Positions 1-7,436 of a DNA stretch of 64,000 nt are shown one piece after another; the stretch's first letter is position 1, and each line of letters opens with the position of its first letter. A model generated the notes under the pieces. The model had not been told where the DNA came from, made no database searches, and was given only the letters and a program-made list of their open reading frames with translations. A program made the position numbers and the translations under genes. The stretch covers positions 2,852,001 to 2,916,000 of the forward strand of contig NZ_CP189882.1 in the NCBI RefSeq assembly GCF_052050035.1, read 5' to 3'. This stretch comes from Symbiopectobacterium purcellii_A. Lineage in GTDB: Bacteria > Pseudomonadota > Gammaproteobacteria > Enterobacterales > Enterobacteriaceae.

Positions 1-347
1 TTCTTGATAAAGATCTGAATAATCACTCTACGATATCGTTACATATGAAAGATGGTATCCCCACTATCCATATCAAGAGTAATGATGAGGAGATTTGGGT
101 TTGGGCTCAGTTGGGTGAAGTCAATCTTTCTACCTTGTGTTATTGCAGCGCCAATCTATTTCCATTGTTATTGGCTCACAATGAAGAGGCCTTTCATGCA
201 GGGCAACCGTGTTTGTACCAGATTGATAATAGTTTAGATCTGCGTGCCCAGGTAAAAGAAAAACATTGTGAATCAGCGTCCGCGTTTATGGAGATGCTGG
301 ATACCTTTTTAACGGTGTTGCAGCAGTATCGCACAGCCTTAAATTAA
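1..347 (+). CDS. invB: Type III secretion chaperone, InvB/SpaK family (5' end outside window)
   Basis: The frame is open from the window edge (first full codon at base 3) to a TAA ending at 347, so the gene starts upstream and an ATG at 45 is internal. The segment EEIWVWAQLGE closely matches the conserved core of Salmonella InvB (about 135 aa), and the residues before the ATG (NNHSTISLH) also align with InvB. InvB-type class IB chaperones are small dimeric cytoplasmic proteins that hold effectors such as SipA for delivery to the export ATPase. The next gene, the ATPase sctN, starts 16 bases downstream, as in inv/spa loci. The protein seen is 115 aa, so about 20 N-terminal residues are missing. 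Confidence 0.85.
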   Translation, partial: LDKDLNNHSTISLHMKDGIPTIHIKSNDEEIWVWAQLGEVNLSTLCYCSANLFPLLLAHNEEAFHAGQPCLYQIDNSLDLRAQVKEKHCESASAFMEMLDTFLTVLQQYRTALN

Positions 348-363
348 TGACGGGAGTGCACCC

Positions 364-1659
364 ATGGTTGCGCAACACTTTGTCCATCTTGCCCACCCTG
401 TAAGAATTCAGGGAAACGTAATAGAGGCCTATTTACCGGGTACTTATATTGGCGAGGTGTGTGAGGTACAGCGTTCCCTTCAGGATTCAACAAGAGTGGG
501 TCTTGCACAAGTTATTGGCTTTAACCACGAATATACGCTGTTAAGCCTGCTAAATGATAACCAGGGTTTTTCTCGTCGCAATGTGCTCTATCCGACGGGT
601 AAACCGTTTAAGATTGCGCTAAATGACAATGTTGCTGGCGCTGTGCTTGATGCGATGGGAAATGTCCGCGCGAGGCTGGATGGCAACGCGTTGCGTGATT
701 CTGGCGTGACGCAAGTGCTGGCAGTACAGGGCGAGCCCAAAGATTTTACCCAGCGCATGCCTATTGATACGCAACTGAGGACGGGCGTTCGTGCTATTGA
801 TGGGTTACTCACTTGCGGTTTGGGGCAGCGCATAGGTATTTTCGCCTCTGCCGGCAGTGGCAAAACATCGTTGATGAGCATGCTGATTGAACATTCTGAG
901 GCGGATATTTATGTTATTGGGCTGATTGGCGAACGTGGACGTGAAGTTACCGAGTTTATCGAAACGCTGAAGCAATCTCCGCGCCGTTCACAAGTGGTAT
1001 TGGTTTACGCCACATCGGACCGATCGTGTATTGAGCGCTATAATGCCGCACAGATAGCGACACGGGTGGCAGAATATTTTAGCGCCAAAGGGAAGCATGT
1101 CCTGCTGTTTATTGATTCAATAACCCGCTATGCGCGAGCGTTACGTGACACAGCACTCAGTATGGGAGAAATGCCCGCTCGTCGCGGTTATCCCGCCTCT
1201 GTGTTTGAAGCATTACCCAAACTGTTAGAGCGACCAGGGCGCTTTCAGCAGGGATCAATAACGGCCTTCTATACGGTATTGATTGAGAATGAAGAGGAAC
1301 CGGATGTTATTGGTGATGAAGTCCGTTCTATCCTCGATGGACATATTTATTTGAGTAAACGATTGGCTGCTCAAGCGCATTATCCAGCGATTGATATTTT
1401 ACAAAGCATTAGTCGTCTTTTTTTTCATATTACGCAATCAGAGCAGCAGCGTGCCGCAGCACGTTTTCGAGAATTGCTTTTTCGGCAACAAGATATGCAA
1501 CTGTATCTGGACTTGGGCGAATATCAAGCTGGAGAGAATGCTGAAAACGATACTGCCCTGAATAAAAAGGAGCAGATGGCAGATTTTCTCAAACAGGACA
1601 TGATGCAGAAAATCGAGATCACCGCGTGTTTGGATAACCTTTATGCATGCCTGGCGTAA
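364..1659 (+). CDS. sctN: Type III secretion ATPase SctN (InvC/SpaL)
   Basis: This is the hexameric cytoplasmic ATPase that releases chaperones, unfolds substrates and feeds them into the export gate. The 431 aa equal the usual InvC length. The Walker A loop ASAGSGKTS lies around residues 161-169 with Lys167 as nucleotide-binding lysine, followed by an F1-beta-like core (LLFIDSITRYARALRD with the Walker B aspartate, then GYPASVFEALPKLLERPG). The ATG at 364 has GGGAG eight bases upstream. The 3' end overlaps sctO by 17 bases, suggesting translational coupling in one operon. No frameshift or missing catalytic residue is seen. Confidence 0.97.
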   Translation: MVAQHFVHLAHPVRIQGNVIEAYLPGTYIGEVCEVQRSLQDSTRVGLAQVIGFNHEYTLLSLLNDNQGFSRRNVLYPTGKPFKIALNDNVAGAVLDAMGNVRARLDGNALRDSGVTQVLAVQGEPKDFTQRMPIDTQLRTGVRAIDGLLTCGLGQRIGIFASAGSGKTSLMSMLIEHSEADIYVIGLIGERGREVTEFIETLKQSPRRSQVVLVYATSDRSCIERYNAAQIATRVAEYFSAKGKHVLLFIDSITRYARALRDTALSMGEMPARRGYPASVFEALPKLLERPGRFQQGSITAFYTVLIENEEEPDVIGDEVRSILDGHIYLSKRLAAQAHYPAIDILQSISRLFFHITQSEQQRAAARFRELLFRQQDMQLYLDLGEYQAGENAENDTALNKKEQMADFLKQDMMQKIEITACLDNLYACLA

Positions 1660-2104
1660 AGGAAATGCTTTTTTAGCTTTACTGGAGCATAAAAAAAATC
1701 GTGCCGGGCATGATAAAAAAAAGAGTGAAGCGCTATTGGATGAGTTTTGTCACATCATTGCACAATGCGATAAGGAGTATGAAGCAATAAGCATGGAGAT
1801 TGCTCAGTTGATGCCGCCAGGGGTGATTAGTCGCAGCAAAATGTATCAACGCATTCGGCAGCAGGGTGTATTGATGAGTAACCAGCAAGATATTGCTCAG
1901 CGCATTATTGATTTGCAGAATGATGCTGATATAGAAAAACAAAAAATTGAACAATGTCAGCGCGTGATAATGGGGTGTGAAAAAAGACACAGCAATATTT
2001 CACGCTATCTTCACCGTTTACGGCGTAACCAACTTCAACGTGCCGATACCAATACTGAAAATGATATTGAGGAGAGAGTAAGTTATGGAGATAAAATCGG
2101 GTGA
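1643..2104 (+). CDS. sctO: Type III secretion stalk protein SctO (InvI/SpaM)
   Basis: This 153-aa, charged, largely helical protein sits at the SctO position between the ATPase and SctP and has the length of InvI (about 147 aa). SctO is the coiled-coil stalk linking the ATPase hexamer to the export gate SctV. Sequence conservation in this family is low, so the call rests on position, length and heptad-rich composition (LQNDADIEKQKIEQCQRVI and similar stretches). It overlaps sctN at its start and sctP at its end, consistent with a single coupled transcript. Confidence 0.85.
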   Translation: MHAWRKGNAFLALLEHKKNRAGHDKKKSEALLDEFCHIIAQCDKEYEAISMEIAQLMPPGVISRSKMYQRIRQQGVLMSNQQDIAQRIIDLQNDADIEKQKIEQCQRVIMGCEKRHSNISRYLHRLRRNQLQRADTNTENDIEERVSYGDKIG

Positions 2105-2978
2105 TGCACCAATAGAAACCCAGACTTCATCGGAAACCGACTCTGAAAGTGAAATATCCCTCGAGAGAATAGCAGAGAAAAAGAAAAACAATGAAACACA
2201 ACCTTCAAAGACGATTATGTATCTTCATTATTACACGCCCATTTTGTATGACAAGCCGTTGAGCTTGAAGCACAACGGCGCCTTATTGCAAGAAAAGGGA
2301 AAAAAACAGGTGTTGCACGATCAGGACATGCATCGGCGTGATTTACCTGTTTCGCACACCAGAGCGTATCGCGCTGCAGTACATGATGGGGCACCCATCG
2401 CGGTCAATAGCATGACATTACCAGCCACTGAGCAATCCGGCGTCGTTCCCTTTTTTGAGCAACGGGCCAGCATAGTGTCTGACAAGGTGTCTGATAGGGC
2501 TGATCCTGCCACACGATTTGACGCCTCCCGTGCTGTCGATATGCAGCCTTCGGCGGAGTCTGTGCCTGCGGTTGGCCCTGCGCATGACACCAGAGGGCAC
2601 TACGACACATCCCGTCCACCCGCTAAAGCACTTCACACACAGCGTAATGAGCTCATGAACACCGCCTTTAGCACGATTACAAAACGCGAGAGATTGAATA
2701 CGCTGCGCCTTGGTGACTCTCATGACGATCAAACGGTGCGGATCAGTTACCCATTTCAACGCTGGTTTGGTGATCATTCTGTCAAGGTGACGTTACGGCG
2801 TGACAGCTTGTTCGAAAGTGCAATGGTTCTGCAACCGTCAGATGTGCGCGCTTCCGATGCGTTAGCCCGGCAACTTGGTCACTGGCCAAACCAAACGCCG
2901 CACATTCTCCTTCCCGATAACGCCGGAGATGAACAGCAGCAAGGCCAGCAGCAGAAAGAACAGGAAGAGGAACAATAA
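2085..2978 (+). CDS. sctP: Needle-length regulator / substrate-switch protein SctP (InvJ/SpaN)
   Basis: The 297-aa ORF occupies the sctP slot between sctO and sctQ. SctP proteins act as molecular rulers for needle or inner rod length and switch secretion from early to late substrates through SctU. They are poorly conserved and polar. This one has a disordered acidic N-terminus, a more ordered C-terminal part (about residues 200-275) and a Gln/Glu-rich tail (EQQQGQQQKEQEEEQ). Its stop shares one base with the ATG of sctQ (TAATG). Identification is by position and character more than by motif. Confidence 0.8.
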   Translation: MEIKSGDAPIETQTSSETDSESEISLERIAEKKKNNETQPSKTIMYLHYYTPILYDKPLSLKHNGALLQEKGKKQVLHDQDMHRRDLPVSHTRAYRAAVHDGAPIAVNSMTLPATEQSGVVPFFEQRASIVSDKVSDRADPATRFDASRAVDMQPSAESVPAVGPAHDTRGHYDTSRPPAKALHTQRNELMNTAFSTITKRERLNTLRLGDSHDDQTVRISYPFQRWFGDHSVKVTLRRDSLFESAMVLQPSDVRASDALARQLGHWPNQTPHILLPDNAGDEQQQGQQQKEQEEEQ

Positions 2979-3907
2979 TGAATGTGCGGGAGCGGTTGCG
3001 TCAAAGGCCCCGGCAGTCGCATGCCGCCGGGGAAATAACCCTGACTATTCCGGGCAGTGAAATGGCACTACCCAGTCCCTCGCGTCGTTACCTCAGTCTC
3101 GATTTGGAGGATGAGGAACAGAATTTTGCCCAGGCATGGGTTGATGCTGATGAATGGGCTGCGGCGAGCGTGTGTGAACTGCCCGGTATTGCGTGGGAAC
3201 AGGTGCCGCTTGGCTATCTTTCTCGTTGGCTGTGTCATCACCAACCTGATTGGTGGGTGGCCAATAAACGGTGGGTAATTCAACACGTCGCTATTCCAGC
3301 AAGTCCGTTGCCGGTATCTGTTACGCGTGTACCTGCCAGGCCCTGTTCATTGCTCTGTTGCGACTGGCCAGAGGACCAAGATCAGACGCTATTGATTTCC
3401 CGCCCCTGGCTTGAACATCTTCCTTTTAGCCTGCGCTATAGGTTGGGCAGTACCCGCTTGCCACTGGCGCAATTGGTGGCGATGGGCAAAGGCGATTTGA
3501 TGCGTATTGAGCGCTACGATCCCATGCTGCTTATTGAGCATTGCCCAATTGCACATTTTTGTTTAACTCAGGACTTGGAGGTTTTTGTGGAGGAATTTTA
3601 CATCGCAGATTCAGACGATGCGCTACGCGACGAAGATGAAATAACATTTGAATGGATGAATTTGCCCATCAATATTGAGTTTGTATTAGACAGTGTGTCG
3701 CTCACGGTCGGCGAATTGGATAGTTTGCAGCCAGGTGCGCAGTTACCGTTAAATAGCAATGCGGAAAAAAAGATCAGAATTTATCTCAATCGCAAGCTAT
3801 TTGCGCGCGGTGAGTTAGTTGTACTGGATGACGGCTCATTGGCTGTAGAGGTAAACAGTATGAACGGCACAGCCGTAGGGCAAACGGACGCAATATATGC
3901 TGAGTAA
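2978..3907 (+). CDS. sctQ: Cytoplasmic sorting-platform (C-ring) protein SctQ (SpaO)
   Basis: This is the sorting-platform component that sits under the basal body and recruits chaperone-effector complexes. The 309 aa compare with 303 in SpaO. The C-terminal SPOA/FliN-type domain is visible from about residue 225 to 300 (LPINIEFVLDSVSLTVGELDSLQPG, then IRIYLNRKLFARGELVVLDDGSLAVEV). The start shares a base with the sctP stop, and the 3' end overlaps sctR by 11 bases. An internal GTG start with its own ribosome-binding site probably makes a second, shorter product (separate entry). Confidence 0.95.
   Translation: MNVRERLRQRPRQSHAAGEITLTIPGSEMALPSPSRRYLSLDLEDEEQNFAQAWVDADEWAAASVCELPGIAWEQVPLGYLSRWLCHHQPDWWVANKRWVIQHVAIPASPLPVSVTRVPARPCSLLCCDWPEDQDQTLLISRPWLEHLPFSLRYRLGSTRLPLAQLVAMGKGDLMRIERYDPMLLIEHCPIAHFCLTQDLEVFVEEFYIADSDDALRDEDEITFEWMNLPINIEFVLDSVSLTVGELDSLQPGAQLPLNSNAEKKIRIYLNRKLFARGELVVLDDGSLAVEVNSMNGTAVGQTDAIYAE
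3577..3589 (+). promoter_or_regulatory. Internal ribosome-binding site and GTG start for the short SctQ product
   Basis: Inside sctQ, a perfect GGAGG (3577-3581) is followed after five bases by an in-frame GTG (3587, codon 204). Salmonella SpaO is known to have an internal GTG start at codon 203, giving a C-terminal SPOA fragment that joins the full protein in the sorting platform. The almost identical codon position and strong Shine-Dalgarno indicate the same dual translation here. The short form would be about 106 aa, ending at 3907. Confidence 0.75.
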
Positions 3908-4565
3908 TGATGTTTCACTAATTATACTGCTCTCATTCTTTACATTGTTACCTTTTGTTATTGCCGGTGGAACCTGTTTTATAAAATTTTCTATCGTACT
4001 TATCATGGTTCGTAATGCATTGGGGATTCAGCAAGTACCTTCAACGTTGACACTGAATGGCATAGCATTAATCATGACTGCCTTTGTTATGATGCCAGTC
4101 ACTCAAAACATACTGAAATTTGTTGAGCGAAATAATATCAATTTTAATGATACGCAGTCAGTCGATTTGTTTATGGATCAAGGGTTAGGTAGTTACAAAA
4201 ACTATCTGGTGCATTATTCCGACCGCGATCTTATTTATTTTTTCTACAATGTCCAGCAAGGTGACAAGGATAACGCCCTTCAATTGGAGGAGCATGAAGT
4301 GGAATCATTGCCGTTGATGACGCTCATGCCAGCCTATGCGTTGAGTGAAATTCAGAGCGCTTTCAAAATTGCCTTTTATCTCTACGTGCCATTCGTTGTT
4401 ATTGATATGGTAGTTTCCAGTATTCTTTTAGCGCTTGGAATGATGATGATGAGCCCCGTCACGATCTCTATCCCGATCAAGTTGATTCTATTCGTCGCAA
4501 TGAATGGCTGGAGCTTGTTAACCAAGGGGTTAATTACCCAATATACAGAACTTATGACATCATGA
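3897..4565 (+). CDS. sctR: Export gate membrane protein SctR (SpaP)
   Basis: SctR forms the pentameric core of the export gate in the inner membrane. The 222 aa match the family length (SpaP 224). Hydrophobic segments occur near residues 5-35 (SLIILLSFFTLLPFVIAGGTC), 50-75, 155-190 and 195-215, and the family block SAFKIAFYLYVPFVVIDMVVSSILLALGM is present. It overlaps sctQ upstream and sctS downstream (4 bases), so translation is coupled. Confidence 0.97.
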   Translation: MLSNDVSLIILLSFFTLLPFVIAGGTCFIKFSIVLIMVRNALGIQQVPSTLTLNGIALIMTAFVMMPVTQNILKFVERNNINFNDTQSVDLFMDQGLGSYKNYLVHYSDRDLIYFFYNVQQGDKDNALQLEEHEVESLPLMTLMPAYALSEIQSAFKIAFYLYVPFVVIDMVVSSILLALGMMMMSPVTISIPIKLILFVAMNGWSLLTKGLITQYTELMTS

Positions 4566-4816
4566 ATAATATCCTCTTTGTTGGAAATAATGCATTATTG
4601 TTGGTGCTTAAATTAACGGCTGTTCCTATTGCTTTTGCGACTGCAGTAGGGATTGTGGTGGGTCTATTTCAAACAGTAATGCAAATACAGGAACAAACAT
4701 TGCCTTTCGGCGTAAAGTTATTGGCCGTATTTGCCAGTTTGTTCATGCTGATTGATTGGTTTTCAGCAGAGATGCTCTATTTCTCATACCAGGTGTTTTC
4801 AATGGCTTTTCAGTGA
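4562..4816 (+). CDS. sctS: Export gate membrane protein SctS (SpaQ)
   Basis: This is an 84-aa, two-helix membrane protein of the SctR5S4T1 export gate. The motif VGIVVGLFQTVMQIQEQTLPFGVKLLAV is the family signature, including the conserved Q-x-Q-E-Q-T loop between the helices. Length (SpaQ 86 aa) and position between sctR and sctT are as expected. It overlaps sctR by 4 bases. Confidence 0.97.
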   Translation: MNNILFVGNNALLLVLKLTAVPIAFATAVGIVVGLFQTVMQIQEQTLPFGVKLLAVFASLFMLIDWFSAEMLYFSYQVFSMAFQ

Positions 4817-4827
4817 GAAATAACATC

Positions 4828-5592
4828 ATGTTATTCACTAATCTTTTTTTGTATTTTCAACATAATGTCATGGTTTTAATGCTTGCCTACGCTCGAATGG
4901 CGCTTGTTTTTTATATGTTACCCATTTTAGGTGAGCGAGTATTGGCGAATCTTATTGTAAAAAACACCGTAATATTCCTTGTGATTATTGGCTTATGGCC
5001 CTGCGTTGAGGCGAGTCCCGTTACTGGTCTGGGGGGCGGCATTTTGTTGGTAAAAGAGCTCGTCGTGGGGCTGGTTTTAGCCGTAACGCTTTGCCTGCCT
5101 TTTTGGATGGTGATAGCGCTGGGTGAACTCATCGATAACCAACGCGGTGCGACGATAAGTGATAGCATCGATCCCGTGCACGGTGTTCAAGGTTCCATTA
5201 TCTCTGGTTTTTTCAATTTTGCCTTTGGCGCGATCTTTTTTGCCCATGGCGGTATGCGTTTGCTGGTTGACGTATTGTCAGCAAGCTACCGGGTATTGCC
5301 CAAAGGCAGTGAATTGACTGAGATGAACATTAACGAAACCGGGCAGTTATTATTGCTACTAATGCAAGGTAGTATCATGCTAGCGGCACCGGTACTCATT
5401 GTCATGATGTTGTCAGAAGTATTGTTAGGTGTTTTTTCGCGTTATTGCCCACAGCTTAATCCGTTTTCACTCTCGCTGACCATCAAAAGTGCCATCGCTT
5501 TTGCTGTCTTTTTGCTCTATGGTTTCCATTCATTTACTGAAAAACCATTACCTCTTTTTTCTTTACAGGCGTTTCAACGCTTTTTTATTTGA
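4828..5592 (+). CDS. sctT: Export gate membrane protein SctT (SpaR)
   Basis: SctT is the single-copy gate subunit. I chose the ATG at 4828, 11 bases after the sctS stop, giving 254 aa (SpaR 263). An upstream ATG at 4756 in the same frame lies inside sctS and would add non-homologous residues. The hallmark ALGELIDNQRGATISDSIDP matches SpaR almost residue for residue, and LSEVLLGVFSRYCPQLNPFSLSLTIKS is also conserved. Several transmembrane helices are evident. Confidence 0.95.
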   Translation: MLFTNLFLYFQHNVMVLMLAYARMALVFYMLPILGERVLANLIVKNTVIFLVIIGLWPCVEASPVTGLGGGILLVKELVVGLVLAVTLCLPFWMVIALGELIDNQRGATISDSIDPVHGVQGSIISGFFNFAFGAIFFAHGGMRLLVDVLSASYRVLPKGSELTEMNINETGQLLLLLMQGSIMLAAPVLIVMMLSEVLLGVFSRYCPQLNPFSLSLTIKSAIAFAVFLLYGFHSFTEKPLPLFSLQAFQRFFI

Positions 5593-5610
5593 CGCCAGGG
5601 AGCAAATGAT

Positions 5611-6750
5611 ATGGCTGAGAAAACAGAAAAACCGACGGAAAAGAAAAGGCGTGATTCAGCAAAGAAAGGGCAAACCTTCCGCAGTCGTGATCTTGTTGCA
5701 ACGGCAGTATTAATTTCAGGTATTTTTTTCCTGGGAAGTGGTCTGGATTTTGGTCCACTTATCGACCTCTACAGTGCTGCTTTATTATATAATGATAAGA
5801 TGACTGTTATTTGGTATAGCACTCAATTGGTTCTGGTTTTATTACAGATGTGTTTGCCTTTTCTCATCCTGTGTATCGTCGTCGGGTTTGCTACAACATT
5901 ATTGCAAACGAAATTTTCAATAGCTTCTGAAGCTTTGCGTTTGAATTTCAAGGCACTCAATCCCATTGAAGGTTTTAAACGGATATTTAGTCTTAGGACT
6001 GCTAAAGATTTTGTGAAATCATTTTTGTACCTGGGTGTATTGTTTGGCACTTGCTACACCCTCGTTGTTAATGAATTGAAATATATACTTTCAGTTTATC
6101 ATGGCACCCTTATGCAGTTAATTACTTATTGGGTGTCGGTTACCATAAAAAGCATATTGCTCTTTTTTCTCTGGTCGTTGCTGGTTTTGTTGGCGGAATT
6201 CATTGTTGAATACTTTCTCTATATCAAAGAGATGAAGATGGATAAGCATGAGGTAAAACAAGAGCGAAAAGAGTTGGATGGCAATCCTGAAATCAAGCGA
6301 GCCCGACGTCGCGCACATCACGAAATTCTCTCAAGTGAAGAACGAACCGCCATTCGAAACTCAGAGGTGATGATGGCGAATCCAACGCATATTGCGGTCG
6401 CCATTTATTTTAATATGGATGTGGCTTATTTTCCGTTTATCTCTTTACGGTGCTCAAACATGAAAGCGCAGGCGGCAATTGCCTATGCGGAAAAAAAAGG
6501 AGTACCGGTTGTTCGTGACGTGAAATTGGCAAGGAGACTTTATAGTAGCTACACTACATACAGCTTTATTTCAATAAATGATGATGCACTTATGGCTGTT
6601 ATGGATATATTGATATGGTTGCGTCGTGTTGAAATTGAAGAATTGGATGCTTTTGACAGTAATAATGATGGTGCTGAATTTGAAGGCGAGATTTCTCAAG
6701 AAACGCCATTGGAAGATTCAGGAGGGGAGTTATGTGATAAGAAACAATAG
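5611..6750 (+). CDS. sctU: Autoproteolytic export switch protein SctU (SpaS)
   Basis: This inner-membrane export component self-cleaves to change substrate class. The 379 aa comprise four hydrophobic segments in the first 210 residues and a soluble C-domain. The cleavage motif NPTH starts at Asn257 (SpaS Asn258), in the context MMANPTHIAVAIYF. The N-terminus EKTEKPTEKKRRDSAKKGQ is typical of the FlhB/SctU family. The acidic tail after residue 350 is longer than in SpaS (356 aa). This is the last gene of the apparatus operon. Confidence 0.97.
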   Translation: MAEKTEKPTEKKRRDSAKKGQTFRSRDLVATAVLISGIFFLGSGLDFGPLIDLYSAALLYNDKMTVIWYSTQLVLVLLQMCLPFLILCIVVGFATTLLQTKFSIASEALRLNFKALNPIEGFKRIFSLRTAKDFVKSFLYLGVLFGTCYTLVVNELKYILSVYHGTLMQLITYWVSVTIKSILLFFLWSLLVLLAEFIVEYFLYIKEMKMDKHEVKQERKELDGNPEIKRARRRAHHEILSSEERTAIRNSEVMMANPTHIAVAIYFNMDVAYFPFISLRCSNMKAQAAIAYAEKKGVPVVRDVKLARRLYSSYTTYSFISINDDALMAVMDILIWLRRVEIEELDAFDSNNDGAEFEGEISQETPLEDSGGELCDKKQ

Positions 6751-6836
6751 TATGTTTTTTTTGTACCCGTGCTTCATTAGGGAACAGTATGATAGTGCAT
6801 GTATTCATTACTGTCTGTATTCTCGATGAATTGTCG

Positions 6837-6865
6837 TTGTATTAACATTTTTCCATTTTATAAAT
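6837..6865 (+). promoter_or_regulatory. Possible promoter for the chaperone-translocator operon
   Basis: The 132-bp gap between sctU and sicA is the first real intergenic space in the locus. It holds TTGTAT (6837), a 16-bp spacer and TATAAAT (6859). In SPI-1 the sicA-sipBCDA unit is separately controlled by InvF with SicA, so a promoter is expected here, but no InvF-type site could be recognised by eye. The -35 box is weak. Confidence 0.35.
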
Positions 6866-6882
6866 AATATGGAAGGTCTAAA

Positions 6883-7434
6883 ATGAGTTTTAAAAAGGTA
6901 ATGGATGCTAAAAATGAATTGCGTGATGAGGTTGAGGAAACCTTGCTCAAAGATTATTCAGAGCAACTCATGGATGCCATTCATAATGGCGCAACGTTAA
7001 AAGATGTTCATGGCGTATCTAATGAAACAATGAGTGATGTTTATAAACTTGCTTATGATTTTTACCATATGGGCAAGTTAGATGACGCTGAATCTCTTTT
7101 TCGCTTTTTATGCATCTACGATTTTTATAACCCAGAATATGCAATGGGGTTGGCAGCGGTTTATCAACTCAAAAAGAATTACTCAAAAGCCATTGATTTT
7201 TATGCATTATCATATTCACTTTCGGAAAATGATTATCGACCCATGCTCTATGCTGGGCAGTGTAACCTGATGCTTTGTCGTTCGGTTCAGGCGAGTAAGT
7301 GTTTTGATATTGTAACCGAAAAATGCACTGACGCAAGTTTGACAGAGAAGGCACAGGCGTATTTGGCCGCCTTAAAAGACATGGATGCTAACGAAGAAAA
7401 TGGATCTCAAAAAGAGGATGCTAATAGGGAGTAA
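6883..7434 (+). CDS. sicA: Translocator chaperone SicA/IpgC/SycD family
   Basis: This class II chaperone keeps the two hydrophobic translocators soluble and apart. In SPI-1 it is also a co-activator with InvF. The 183 aa carry a TPR-like core: VYKLAYDFYHMGKLDDAESLFRFLCIYDFYNPEYAMGLAAVYQLKKNYSKAIDFYALSY is split between two repeats around residues 50-115. It has an acidic C-terminal tail and is a little longer than SicA (165 aa). A GGAAGG ribosome-binding site lies ahead of the ATG. The first translocator gene starts 2 bases after its stop codon. Confidence 0.93.
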   Translation: MSFKKVMDAKNELRDEVEETLLKDYSEQLMDAIHNGATLKDVHGVSNETMSDVYKLAYDFYHMGKLDDAESLFRFLCIYDFYNPEYAMGLAAVYQLKKNYSKAIDFYALSYSLSENDYRPMLYAGQCNLMLCRSVQASKCFDIVTEKCTDASLTEKAQAYLAALKDMDANEENGSQKEDANRE

Positions 7435-7436
7435 TA

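Noticed and set aside
2321..2777. Overlapping minus-strand open frames inside sctP
   Set aside because: They are antisense to a positionally certain T3SS gene, have no ribosome-binding sites and no family resemblance.
4756..4827. Upstream ATG as the sctT start
   Set aside because: It lies within sctS and adds residues without homology to SpaR.
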